DNA from: Linderina pennispora
Taxonomy: Eukaryota; Kickxellomycota; Kickxellomycetes; Kickxellales; Kickxellaceae
NCBI RefSeq assembly: GCF_002104995.1
Contig: NW_024468254.1
Coordinates: 930,001-994,000, forward strand
Length of the DNA: 64,000 nt
Direction of reading: 5' to 3'
Made by a program: the position numbers and the translations under genes. Positions 19,365 to 29,926 of this stretch are shown here, in pieces. A model generated the notes under the pieces. That model saw nothing but the letters and a program-made list of their open reading frames with translations, was not told where the DNA came from and did not search any database. How positions within the stretch are numbered: the first letter of the stretch is position 1; each line of letters opens with the position of its first letter.

Positions 19365-20273
19365 TCATATCTCGACGGATCGCGACACAGCGAGCTCCAG
19401 AATCCGATTCCTCAGGTGGTCGACCAGCGGGTCCACGACCAGCTCCACAGCGGTGCCGTCCGGCATGACAATACGCGAGACTGGCAAGACCAGGCGCGAC
19501 GTCGACGTCACAAAGGCGCCGCTCCACCGCTCCAATTCCACATCAGGCTCATAAGCAACACTAATGCCGTCCTGCTTACATACATCCAGGACGCTCTTCA
19601 TGACTGTGCCCAGCAGAACACTGTCCAAAGGCGCCGAGACCAGCTCCAGCCCGAACCTTGACTCACTGCACGGCCGGGTGGCAAAGAAGTTGGACGACAG
19701 CCCCTCGTAGAACCGCGAGCCGTCCTCCAACACAACCTCGTTGACCGGCGGCTCAATCAGCGCCTCCAGGCGCGCACGCTGGTGCACCCAGTCGAGGGCC
19801 TTGATCTCGGGGTTGCTGCGCTTGCCCATGGCGAATTGCACCGAGCACGAGCCATGCGGTACGTGCAGTTGCTCGACCTGCAAGGCCACCCGGGTCTCGT
19901 CAATTAGCACGGTGATTTTGCGCTCGCCGGTGCCCCAGAACTCGTCCAGCCCGCGACGCACCAGGGGCACCAGCAGCGTCTGCCAGAAGCCAGAGTCCCA
20001 GCGGCCCGAGTGGTGCAGGTTCTGCGCAGACTTGGCCAGGCGCTTCAGGTGGTCGTCGAAGAGAAACACGCGGCGCTGATGTACGGTCCGCATGCTTGTG
20101 TAGATGCCGTGGCCGCCGCGCAGCATAAATTCCCTGCTGCCGAGGGCACTCGCGTGGCTCGTCACCCGCTGGCTTGCAAAGTCGTAGGTCACCACCAGCG
20201 ACTGCACGCCTGCTGTTGCGCTCAATCCATGCACGGCCGCTGTGGGCGTCAGTTGTGTTGCTGCGATTGCCAT
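19365..20273 (-). CDS. Class IV (fold-type IV) PLP-dependent aminotransferase-like enzyme
   Basis: 302 residues from the ATG at 20273, chosen over 20309 because of its stronger context (ACAACATGG). Motifs: GGHGIYTSMRT and LFDDHLKRLAKSAQNL, as in aminotransferase class IV N-terminal domains; NPEIKALDW with the likely PLP lysine K158; RFYEGLSSNFFATR; and a C-terminal WSGAFVTSTSRLVLP. The EGLSSNFF block is the phosphate/cofactor-binding signature of the family. Substrate not predictable: branched-chain, D-amino acid or aminodeoxychorismate chemistry are all possible. The plant uncharacterised class IV proteins look similar in layout. Paralogous to the gene at 17916. Confidence 0.8.
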   Translation of the reverse strand: MAIAATQLTPTAAVHGLSATAGVQSLVVTYDFASQRVTSHASALGSREFMLRGGHGIYTSMRTVHQRRVFLFDDHLKRLAKSAQNLHHSGRWDSGFWQTLLVPLVRRGLDEFWGTGERKITVLIDETRVALQVEQLHVPHGSCSVQFAMGKRSNPEIKALDWVHQRARLEALIEPPVNEVVLEDGSRFYEGLSSNFFATRPCSESRFGLELVSAPLDSVLLGTVMKSVLDVCKQDGISVAYEPDVELERWSGAFVTSTSRLVLPVSRIVMPDGTAVELVVDPLVDHLRNRILELAVSRSVEI

Positions 20274-20515
20274 GTTGTGCCGGAACGTACGCAAGCGACC
20301 GAGAAGCATAAACGAAGAGCGAGGTTAATAATATAGAGGAAAAAAAGCTATCAAAGGGGCTCAGGCAGTAAGTGGGCTGACAAGTAAAAGAAATACCAAT
20401 ACGCGGCGAATCGCGCCACTGGGCGCTTTCCTGCCCAACCTGCCCGCAGCCCCACCCAGGTAGTACAGGCTCCCCACGGCTCACCCAAGGGAGACACGCT
20501 GTGATGGATCACAAA

Positions 20516-22305
20516 TCACTTGCTTTTCCCAAGCATGTGGTTGATTGTGACCATCAGCGACGCGCGCCGGCTCTTGCGCGACCGCCGCCGCCCATACTCG
20601 ACCGCCTCGTCATATGGGCCATGCATTGGCGGCTCGGGCAGGCGCGGCATCGGCGGCGACTCGCCGTCACTCTCGGTGCCGCGCCTACCGATCCTGGCCA
20701 GCACATGGCGCGGCACCGGCGGCACCTGCGACGACGCCGACGACCCACGTGATGCATTGCTGCGGCTCCGTTCGCCCAGTGACGATGGAGCGCTACTCTC
20801 CTGGTCGCTCGACGGCCGCGACTCCAGCGACCGTGTGTCGCTCCTGCGCGAGTGCCTGTACATGGGCATGGGCGGCGAGTCCTGCCGCACCCCCGAGTCC
20901 ATCCGCTGGCCTTCGTCCCGCTGCGACGCCGACCGCAGATGCGTCCGAAGGAACCCCTTGGTGCCCTCGCGCAGTCCGTCTGTCAGCTGCTCCCGCCGGT
21001 GCGACGCCGAGACTGTCACCCGCCGCAAAATCCCCGCGTGCTCATTGTGCGGCTCTGTCTCGGCTCGCCGCCGCTGCCGTGTTTCTTCCGGCTCGTCCCG
21101 CAGCGGTCCGTCAATTGATCTGCGCCGGATCGATATTGGCAGCTCAGGGGCCGTGGGCTCTGGTGCCTGCACGGGGAACTGGGCCCCGTTGTCTGTGCTC
21201 TTGTGGGCAGGCGATACCGAGTACCGTTTAGGGATGTGCACTCTGGATTCAGCAGTCTGCTGCCCGGCCAGTGATTCGTCCGCTGCCGCCTGCTCGCCAA
21301 ACAGATGTGCGCTTATCTTGCGGCTAGTCCGCCCTGAAATCGTCGCAAACTTGCTACTGTCAAGAGCAGCAGTATCCTTGTGCGATGGCTCCTCTGCCGC
21401 TACCACTGCTTCGCGCGTATCAGGCCGCGACCCCCCGTACACTGCCTCGATTGACGAATTTGACGCCAACGGGTACTGCCCAGTTCCCTGCATGGTTTCC
21501 TCCTTGCTAGTCTCCTGTCGCCCCGCCTCCCTCACTGTAGCTGCTGCCATGGCAGAAACCCGCCTGATCCGGTGGGGAGAGTCGGCTGTTGGCGGTGCCT
21601 CGTCCTGCACTTGCTGCACCTGCAGATCGCCCCGTGCTTCGGGTGCGCTGGTTTCGGAATTCGCATCTGCTGCCTCGTTGCTCGGCGTAGTTTCCCCCGC
21701 CAGTACTTCCTGCTGCTCATCTGGGTCCTGCGCTGCTTCGGGTGCCTGGAAGATCCCGAGCCAGCGAAACCGCACGTCGTCTGGGACAGTAAACCGCACC
21801 TGCTTCTTTGCACGTTTTGCACGTTTCTCGCCCCCATGTGTGCGAGCCGCCTAATCACAACAGGACAGTAGAAAATGAGTTCAGACTATTGTTTCGCGCA
21901 CGCCCAACTGCACCCGACACTCGACCCCTTGGCAGTAAACTATCGGGAAACTTACATCCGGTGTTGGCAGATTCAATACCCGCTCCTCCATTCCACCCAG
22001 CTCAATCCCGACCTTGTCCAGCGCCTGCTTCAGCCCCGATGCCTGCCGAATCTCCTCCTACTGGGGCTGCCAAAATGAGCGCGTTTAGCTAATGCATGGC
22101 ATGTCTACAGCCACATCCCATATGCCTTCTCTACCTTGATCATCTCGGCCAAGAGCTCTAGCGATGGCACATCCTGCCCTGGCTGGTCCTTCGACTCATT
22201 GCTGACATCATCACCCACCGGCGGATCCAGCGACAGCCGCATTGGGTCGAACCCAGTCCGAATCCTGCCGCTATCCAGCAGCTCGTACTCGCTCACCGTG
22301 GTCAT
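20516..22305 (-). CDS. Three-exon orphan protein, disordered, Ser/Arg-rich
   Basis: Reconstructed from splice signals: exons 22305..22135, 22057..21956 and 21850..20516, all phase 0, introns 77 nt (GTAGAG...GTAG) and 105 nt (GTAAGT...TTAG). The joined protein is 535 residues. It starts MTTVSEYELLDSGRIRTGFD and continues through LELLAEMIK, then EEIRQASGLKQALDKVGIEL, then the basic stretch GEKRAKRAKKQVRFTVPDDV before RFRWLGIFQAPE. The remaining ~400 residues are low-complexity with many RR/S motifs (SIRRRSIDG, RKSRRASLM), likely phosphorylated and disordered. No family recognised. The start is uncertain: an acceptor at 22350 suggests a 5' intron, and an upstream out-of-frame ATG is present. Confidence 0.6.
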
Positions 22306-24864
22306 CGAAAACAGACTCCGCTGCCGGCCCTTCCGTCGGACATGCTTGCCTAACCAAAAGAACCGCCCCCAGTTTAGCTGCGCATATCCAATTATGCAGC
22401 ACCCTGCCCATGCCGACTTTGCCTGTCTACTTGCCTCCCATGGCTCGTGTGTCCCCTGCTGCAAACCGTGTGGCTCAACTAAAATCAAGCCTATGCTGCG
22501 CTTTGACCGTTTACAGTGACGGGGCAAACCAATACTATCCCGACTGCAATGCGCAAAAAGTGTCGAATTCCTTTTTCCTTCGTCTCGAGAAATGCAAAGA
22601 AAAAGGCTTTCGAAGGCTGAAATAAATATCGTGAATAAAAGAGAAAAGTGTGGAAAAAGAGAGCTGATTTTTTCAGGGATGCTGTTTCGTAAAAGGAGGA
22701 AAATGCACAAGGCTTCTTTGGCTCAATTGTTGGTTTTTTCTTTCGTCCAGCTCAATGGGTACCACAAGGTGTGCAGTAAGTTAGCTCACAAGTACATCTG
22801 CGTTTCTTCCTCAATGCCATTGCCTTCTTGTTGCACCAGAATGCAACAAAACCGCCGCTTTATTAACGGTAAACATAAAACCATATCCAATTAACCACTA
22901 TTGCTATCGATAGTTGCACAGCATAGGAATGTGCCTAAAAAGTGCTCCTGCGCGAAATAGTCCGGGGTGGCTGGGTGCCCATCTCCTAGAACCACCAATG
23001 TGACATCCTGCTCTTTGCTAGCCGCCCCCGTCTCGAGGTAGCAACATCCATCAGCAGTCCATACAGGCGCCTGCCCAAAAGCGGATATCACACCAGTGTT
23101 TACCTGGATGGATCGCATCCGGCACATGGCACATCACCTTGTCAGCTGACATGGACATGACAATGGTGTATTTGCATATTGACAAAGCACGGCTAGCGCG
23201 TGCCTCCTTCCCCGCGAGCCAGCTGCCTGCCCGCTTTCCAGAATCAGATTACCTAATTGATCCTACACGCTGTGCACTCTGCTCCTGGCCGTTCTGGAGC
23301 GCAAAGGCAGCGCGAGACATGCCTGCGGTCAGCTGGCCACGGCCAGCATTGCTCATTCTGTAGAGCCAAATGCGAAATGGCTATAGCGTTCATTGAATAA
23401 GGGCCAGCCAGCGAATGGAATCTGCGATCGTCTCCTGTTCGTTTTATTAGGCGATCGACAACTGTTTCTGAGGAGCCAACAAACATAAATTGCGACAATA
23501 AACCGGAGCTGCCATGTGCCCCTCCGTTCCTGCGAAAAACTGGGCGGACCGCTGTCGCTCCCAACCACTAGTCGGACTGTTTACACAAAACGGCGATAAT
23601 GCGGGATCATTGGAGAGTACCATGCAGAATCCCCCGTCAAGTGAGCTCCTCGGCCCGAACCTGCGAAAAAGGACATCCGTGGGACAGGGGATCTCCTCTC
23701 AAGCAGTTCAGTCCCAGGTATCGTCTGGACAACTGAGCTACCCACTATGCGCTAGTGGGATTGAATCCAGGAGATGTAGCAGCCCGGGCTGCACTGAGGG
23801 AAGCCTTATTTTTGCCCGTTTACTACTACCTCACATAAATGAAGTGCGAAGAGGAGAAGGAGTTTTTGCGGCGTCACGCCACATCCCAGCAATAATTATG
23901 CGAACCTTTTTTCCATTTATTTTTCGTTCCTCCATCGCTGTGTTCCTTTGGGCAGTGTCGGTTTGCTGTTGTGTGGCTGGGACCTTAGCACAAACCTCCG
24001 CTTTGGTAAACTATAGGCGATGGGTGCCAGGCCGGGACAAGAAGCTGCGCGGATCAGCGTCATAAACACCACGGCCTAAACAGGCCGCGTCTGATTCGCC
24101 TTCTGCCAGGCAAGTCCTGCCCACGTTCTGATCTGTTGACGTCTCTACTGCCTGGATCAGAAAGAGAAAAGGGTTGGTGTGAGAAGGCAGTACTGTGACT
24201 GAGAAAATATTCGAGAACGCGCTGTGGTTCAGTGCTCCCCTTGCCGTCAATTGCGATCCCTTTTGCAGGAAGAGCAGTCTTTGATCCGTCCTGGCCGTCC
24301 TTTTTGCACATACATGGAACAGGCCAAAGGGAAAAACGCATGGCTGTGATTTCCTCCCTCCCTCGAGGCGAAAGCTGGCATCGAAATCCCAAGCAGCATG
24401 AAGGCGGTGTTTCTCGTTTGCGCGCTGATTGGCTGATCGAGCGAGCTACGACATCAGAAGCATTAATAAAAGGGTTCCCGGTTATGTGCCGGGGATGGTC
24501 ACCCGCCCCCTGGGTGTGTTGCCCGGGGGTGGTGTTCGCCATCCGAATATTTTTCTCGTCACTTGGCTTGATGCGATGCGTGAGTGCGGACGGGAAGGAT
24601 TTATTTCTTTCTGCCCTTTTTATTCTTGACCGATGGGCGAGTATAAAGGTCTCGGGGGAGTTCTAGCTGATGCCGACCTTTCTTACCTCTTCTCTACTCT
24701 TGCTTTTGCTTCTTTTTACATATCCAAATCGTCCTTAGCTCCACACCAGCCTTTCCCTCTCTTTGATACTTCAGGACACCACATCAAACTCTTGGTTATT
24801 TCTTGTTGAGCTTTTTTTTTTTACCGATATAACCTCTTGACACACATTACACAAACAGCTATAA
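22306..24864. other. Long upstream region of the GATA-factor gene
   Basis: 2.6 kb with no convincing gene. It includes the upstream part of the three-exon orphan and probably the promoter of the GATA gene. Short frames such as 23898..24065 (signal-peptide-like, 55 codons) lack support. A pyrimidine-rich leader occupies ~24670-24860. Confidence 0.5.
24642..24648 (+). promoter_or_regulatory. TATA-like box of the GATA-factor gene
   Basis: TATAAAG ~220 nt before the ATG, followed by a long C/T-rich leader with no ATG until the start codon region. Confidence 0.45.
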
Positions 24865-25941
24865 ATGATGGCTACCACATACACACATCTTGCCGTCGCA
24901 CCACGGCACAAGCGCAAGGGGATCCCGATGCGGTCGCCGTGCCGCCGGGACATGCTGGAGGCGCCGGGCGTGGTGTTCCGGTTCCCCGACAAGATCAGCG
25001 TCCCCCTGCAGGACCCATCTGTCTTGCCGCACCAGGCGTCGGGCTCGCCGATTGAGGCGGTGGCCGAATCATCGGCAATGGACCTGTGGCCGTCGGCTGC
25101 GGGGCTGCCGCCCTTGAGCGACGGCGCCAAGGCCACGGGAGCAGCTTTGCTTGCGGCGGCAGCGGCAGCCGATCCGCTGTCGTCGCACGTGGAGGCCAGC
25201 GTGAAGCAGCCGGCAGTGCACAAGCCGTCGGCCACCAACGTGCTGCACTACCCGGAGCTGCTGAGCGACCTGCGCGACCACCTGGCGCTGATCCAGCAGG
25301 CAATGTGCCAGTCGGGTAGCGAGAGTGATGCGCACGAGACCACGCCGCGTCCCCCAGCCGAGCGCCGCATCCGCGCGCCCCGCCGCACCGCGCGCCCGGA
25401 GCAGGCCAAGCGCACCGGCCTGCGGGCGCCCTCGGGCTCGCCTATGGCCGACTCGGCGGTGAGGACGTCGGGGCGGTCGCGCTCGGAGCTGTCTGAGCAC
25501 GAGGCGGCGGCGGCGGTGGCCGGCCTGGCCAGCATGGCAGCAGTGCACCGGCGGCATTCGGTGGGGGCGATCCTGGCGCACGACGACGAGGTCGTTGATA
25601 TCGAAGGGTCGGCAGAGCCTGAGCAGGCTGCCAAGCCGCCCAAGACTGCCAAGCGCAAGCGCGAGGAGCGTGCAACGTCGCCGGCCAAGCGCGCAAATAG
25701 CAGCGGCGGGCGGCGGTGCTGCGTGTCATGTGGGGTCAAGGAGACCCCGTGCTGGCGGCCCGGGTGGATCGACGGCATGAACCTCTGCAACTCGTGCGGC
25801 CTGCGCTACAAGAAGGGCAAGGTCTACTGCGCCAGCTGCTGCTATGTGCCGATGAAGACCGAGATCGCGACGGGCGGCGCCGTCGTCTGCAAGCGCTGCT
25901 CGGCCAGCGTCCAGTCCGCCGCCCACTTCCGCCACGTATAA
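24865..25941 (+). CDS. GATA-type zinc finger transcription factor
   Basis: 358 residues (ATG at 24865 or the next codon). The GATA finger is at ~285-325: CVSCGVKETPCWRPGWIDG then MNLCNSCGLRYKKGKVYC, spacing C-x2-C-x18-C-x2-C, the form with an 18-residue loop. The last ~35 residues carry a second pair, CASC ... CKRC, that may form an adjoining zinc ribbon. A basic nuclear-localisation-like stretch (KTAKRKREERATSPAKRANS) precedes the finger. The rest is Ala/Pro-rich and probably disordered. Expected to bind GATA sites as a transcription regulator; which pathway (nitrogen, iron, light, development) cannot be told. Unusually long non-coding DNA flanks it on both sides. Confidence 0.88.
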   Translation: MMATTYTHLAVAPRHKRKGIPMRSPCRRDMLEAPGVVFRFPDKISVPLQDPSVLPHQASGSPIEAVAESSAMDLWPSAAGLPPLSDGAKATGAALLAAAAAADPLSSHVEASVKQPAVHKPSATNVLHYPELLSDLRDHLALIQQAMCQSGSESDAHETTPRPPAERRIRAPRRTARPEQAKRTGLRAPSGSPMADSAVRTSGRSRSELSEHEAAAAVAGLASMAAVHRRHSVGAILAHDDEVVDIEGSAEPEQAAKPPKTAKRKREERATSPAKRANSSGGRRCCVSCGVKETPCWRPGWIDGMNLCNSCGLRYKKGKVYCASCCYVPMKTEIATGGAVVCKRCSASVQSAAHFRHV

Positions 25942-28900
25942 CCCCTCTTACACTTATCTTGTACTTCTTACTTGTCCGTGCTGCTGGCCCGCCACCCCTC
26001 CCCACCTCGACTGCAGGCGGCCCGGCGCTTGTTTTACCTTTCTTATTGTCTTTTCCATGTAATACTATTTCCGTCCTTTTTTACCACTGCTCAACCCAGT
26101 CCCGCTTACCTTTGCATGTAGCCGCGTGACATGTAGAGGTATGGTGTGTGAGTTTTTCTGAGCGCACTCCCCTTTTACTGCTCTTTTCGCCGGGATCGGA
26201 CTGGGTGCTGCTGCTGCCACCGGGGCTGCACAGGGCACCTGACGGATCCCCTACAGCAGCTGCCGAACGGTGCCTGCGGCAGAGAAGCATTCCGTCCCAA
26301 GTGCTGCCATGCTCTGAGAAGAGCAATGTATCGACGCAGATACTCGTCCTGGATACGGCCGACACGATGTAGCTGACTGAGACGCGGATATGGGGGGACT
26401 GAATCGACTGTGGGCAAGGGTGGTATGATCTGGACATGCGCAAGGAGCGCGATGGTGGTGCCGGACATACAATGCGCTTTTGACTATGGCAACCACCCCC
26501 AACCACCATGTCTTGGCCTGTAGCGTGGATCGTGTCATGGGGTTCTTGGCTGTCGTCATGACCGGGCTTTTCCATTTATAGCCGCTATTCCGGCGATTTG
26601 CTCAAGGATCGGGGCCTTTTTGTCCTCTTTTTTTTTTTTGCCAGCTCTATCGTCGAGTAAATCGATACACAGCATACGCAGCCAGCCGCGAAACCGTCCC
26701 AACTCCACACTATTCCCCCTTTTCTCCGCCCTCGCCGAGAGACTTGGGGTGCTGCGCTGATCCCCACCCCCTCAGGACAGGATAAAGAACGTGTCCTGCG
26801 TCGCTGGTTCTCCTTGCCCTCCTCGCCCTTTTTCTGTCGCTGATCCTGCCTCGTACCCATTGTGATTCCCTCCATACAATACGTAGTGCAGTGTAGTGTG
26901 AGACTGCACAAAAATAGGCAGGGTTGAGTTTGGGCCGTGATCTGTTCTGCAGATAGCCCCCTGCGCGGCCCGATCCGTCCGGCATGATGTGTCCTATGGT
27001 GACTTGCATCGATAGCAGAATGAGCTGCTGCCCCTAAAAAGGACACCGCCGACTGGTCCGCTCACACCAGCAGATCCCGCCCTAGTGCCATCTTCCCGTC
27101 GCCGTCGCAGCCCGTGTTTTTGTCTTTTCGCGAGTCTGGGAAAAACGGACGGCCCTTCTCCCCCTCCCAGACAATCATCACATGCGGCCACCTTCCTCTC
27201 CCTTGTGGACGCCTCGGCACTAGGTTCTTTCTTTTGTAGCCAGAAGGATCACCTAAAACGCAATCTCATCGATGAGGATGCGCTGCGAGTTTTCTTGCCC
27301 GCCCGAGCTCCAGAAGCAAGTCCCAGCTGACACATTAACGAGGTGTCCTGTGCGCCAGCCGAAGGAAACAACAAGTCAGGTTTCTGGTACCGGGTGTGAC
27401 TGGAGCGGGCTTGTTTTTGGAATGTGCCATTTGGGCTCTGCTTTCAATGGCTAATAGAGAGCGCCCAGAGAGAGAAGCGCGAATGGCGCTAATGAACACA
27501 TTCACAATGTGGCGAACGGGAAAAGCCCATTTTTCTTTTGGCAGTTGCGCCTTGTGGAATTAAAATGCTGATTTGCCATGCATTTCTTAGCGGCCATCAC
27601 TTGCGCTCAGCCATGAACGAGGCTTGTTCCCGGGAATGGCTGGGCTGGTCCTTTACGTCTGTGCCGCCCCGCATTCATAAAAGTGAATGAGGGTGGTGCT
27701 GGCTCCAGTCGCGTGGCTTGCTGGAGAATGCGCAATATCCGGGTTATTCGGTCTTGACAAAGCCCATTCTCCGTAACCTGAATACAGACATAATGTCCCC
27801 GGCATCTCAATTGGCATCCGGCCATCAATTCTGAAAGCTGGGATCCATTCATATGTTTGTTTACGCTGTTTATTGCCGTCTCCGCTGGCATACATGCGCC
27901 GATATGTATGCTGAGTGTACCTTTTATCGCCCCCGGAAAGACATCGGCCTGATCTGTTTGAGAAATAATGAACGCCATTGTTTGGCTAAAAATATACGTC
28001 GCTGACTGCCGGCATCCCCCTGGCTCCTTGGCAGCACACGAACCCACGCCCTCTCGAGGCAGTTATCAGAAATGGCTCTGGTGGAAAAGCCCTACGACAG
28101 GTTCTTTGTGTATAATGGTGACTGGCGTATCCAACTACCGCCTCCCTTATTGCGCAATACGAATTCACCATCAATTGTAAAGAGCGCGATGGCATTCTGT
28201 GTTTGACAATTCCAACTGCGAACGACCAGGGGGGTGTCCGCCAGAAAATGCTCGCCATCTCTTCGGACAAAAAATACGAGAGATCGACTGCACTTTTTCC
28301 TTCGTGCCTGTTTGTCAATCATCTCCAAGCCCTTGCCCTTTTTCTCATGGCGGGCGAGAATAGGGACGAGCACGAGCAGCCGCAGGATGCAGTGTGCGCA
28401 CGGCTAGGCGCGATGCTCATCAGCGGGTAGGCGTGTCTTCCCAATTTGCTTACAAAGACCGAGAAGATTCTTTGGACAAAAGAGGAATTAAGCGCATGGG
28501 TCGCACAAGGAATGAATAGCCGGGGCTCCGCGCTAGTGCCCAGCAAAAAAGCATACTGCAAGCGCGTCGCTGTGCATCGTGTTGGCCATGTATGTTGGTT
28601 GATGGGGGGTCACAGATCGCATATTTTCCAGCCCGGGAACCTGCAAAAATACCCATTAAAGTCAGCGACAATGTGGTGTGGAAGGAGGAGGGGGAGGCGG
28701 ACATCATGCGTGCACACGCAGGCGATGCTGCGAACTCGGTCTCTGCTGTGCAGTTTGCCGCTTGTTTTCCCTCTTGCGGCTGCAAAGCTGCGCACGGCCA
28801 CTGTGAGCTCATAAAACGCAAAAGGGGGGTTGTCTCTTTGCTGCTGCCTCGATTCATACAGGCCCACGCTTGGCCATCCTCCCCCCCATGCAAGCTTTCT

Positions 28901-29926
28901 GATCACGGGGACTCTCGATGCAGCAGATGCAATTATTTTTGTCTCCACCTTTGCTGGGTGCCGTGTGTGCTGATTCGAGAAGGGGTGAGGCTCTGGGCAT
29001 GCAGGCTGCTTGTCTCGCAGAACGTCCTTTGCCAAACAGGTTGGTGGGCAGGATGCAACCTAGAAACGACAATGTGCGAGCTCAGATCTGGGTGCCCTGG
29101 CCTTACCTCCCCCGTTCCCATGCCCAACCTTCTTTTAATATCACTATACTCTGTCCCAACACCACTTTACGCGTGCCGGCGGCAGCCATGCATCTGGCGC
29201 GTCTGACCGCCTGGGAACCAGAACAACGGCGGTGTAGGCCGGAATGCATCGTGTGCAACAATGCCCGCGACTGCTGGTAGAGCCCCTCCCGCGGTACCAT
29301 TGTCTGGGCAGACACCTCTGACTCTTCTACATCCTGGGTGCTCAAAACCCCCTGTGGAAAGACGCTTTGATCCGGCGTTGTTGGCAGCTGCACTATTTGG
29401 CGTAGTGGACTGTGAGAGGGTGTTCCTCACTGGCGATTTCCAGAAGCCCACGATATAAGGGTTTGCTGGATATCGCTTGCAAAGAAGCATCTACAGATGT
29501 GCAGGATTGGCCTCTTTTTCTCTTTCCAATCGGCATGCTGCATGGTTGCGCTTCTTGCTGTGGACGCTGGTGATAGGGCAGAAATGGCGTGGCTCGCCAA
29601 CAAATAGCCCTCACATGCGCATAGGCAGACGCTCTAGAGTACCTGCCTCCCGAGCAACATGTCAGGAGATATAGTAGTGAGAACCGTGCACCTCGCCCGA
29701 GTATGAGCCGATCTGGCACGGGAGAAGAGTGCAATCCAGCAGCCCAGAGCAATGCACCGAGGATCCAACCCCCGAAGGAGAAATCGGCATGACCGGGCAC
29801 ACCGCCGCCTGCCTGACCACATGGAAAGCCCAGCTGCGGAAGTGGCATGACCCGCTTGGGCTTATCGATCCGATACAAGTACACACAGGGTTCAGCATTA
29901 CCATTAATATTACTTCTATCAGCGCA
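25942..29926. other. 4-kb region with no recognisable gene between convergent genes
   Basis: Lies between the 3' ends of the GATA gene and the PXA gene, so no coding-gene promoter is obviously required here. Frames of up to ~160 codons occur on both strands but overlap each other and have random-looking composition. Homopolymer tracts (T-run near 26625) and TATA-like motifs (minus strand near 26577) exist. An untranslated RNA or a very divergent multi-exon gene cannot be excluded. Confidence 0.5.

Noticed and set aside
20520-21854. 444-codon open frame on the plus strand opposite the three-exon orphan
   Set aside because: Cys/Arg/Ser-rich shadow; the minus-strand reading is supported by splice sites and a globular N-terminus.
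23720-23790. tRNA-like A-box (minus strand TAGCTCAGTTG) next to GGGATTGAATCC
   Set aside because: The two elements are not in the right order, strand and spacing; no acceptor or anticodon stem can be drawn.
23898-24065. 55-codon frame with signal-peptide-like start upstream of the GATA gene
   Set aside because: Very short, no family, and lies in promoter DNA; the hydrophobic start could be chance from a pyrimidine-rich stretch.
26081-26575. 164-codon minus-strand frame downstream of a TATA-like motif near 26577
   Set aside because: Competing frames on the same strand, no motif and random composition.
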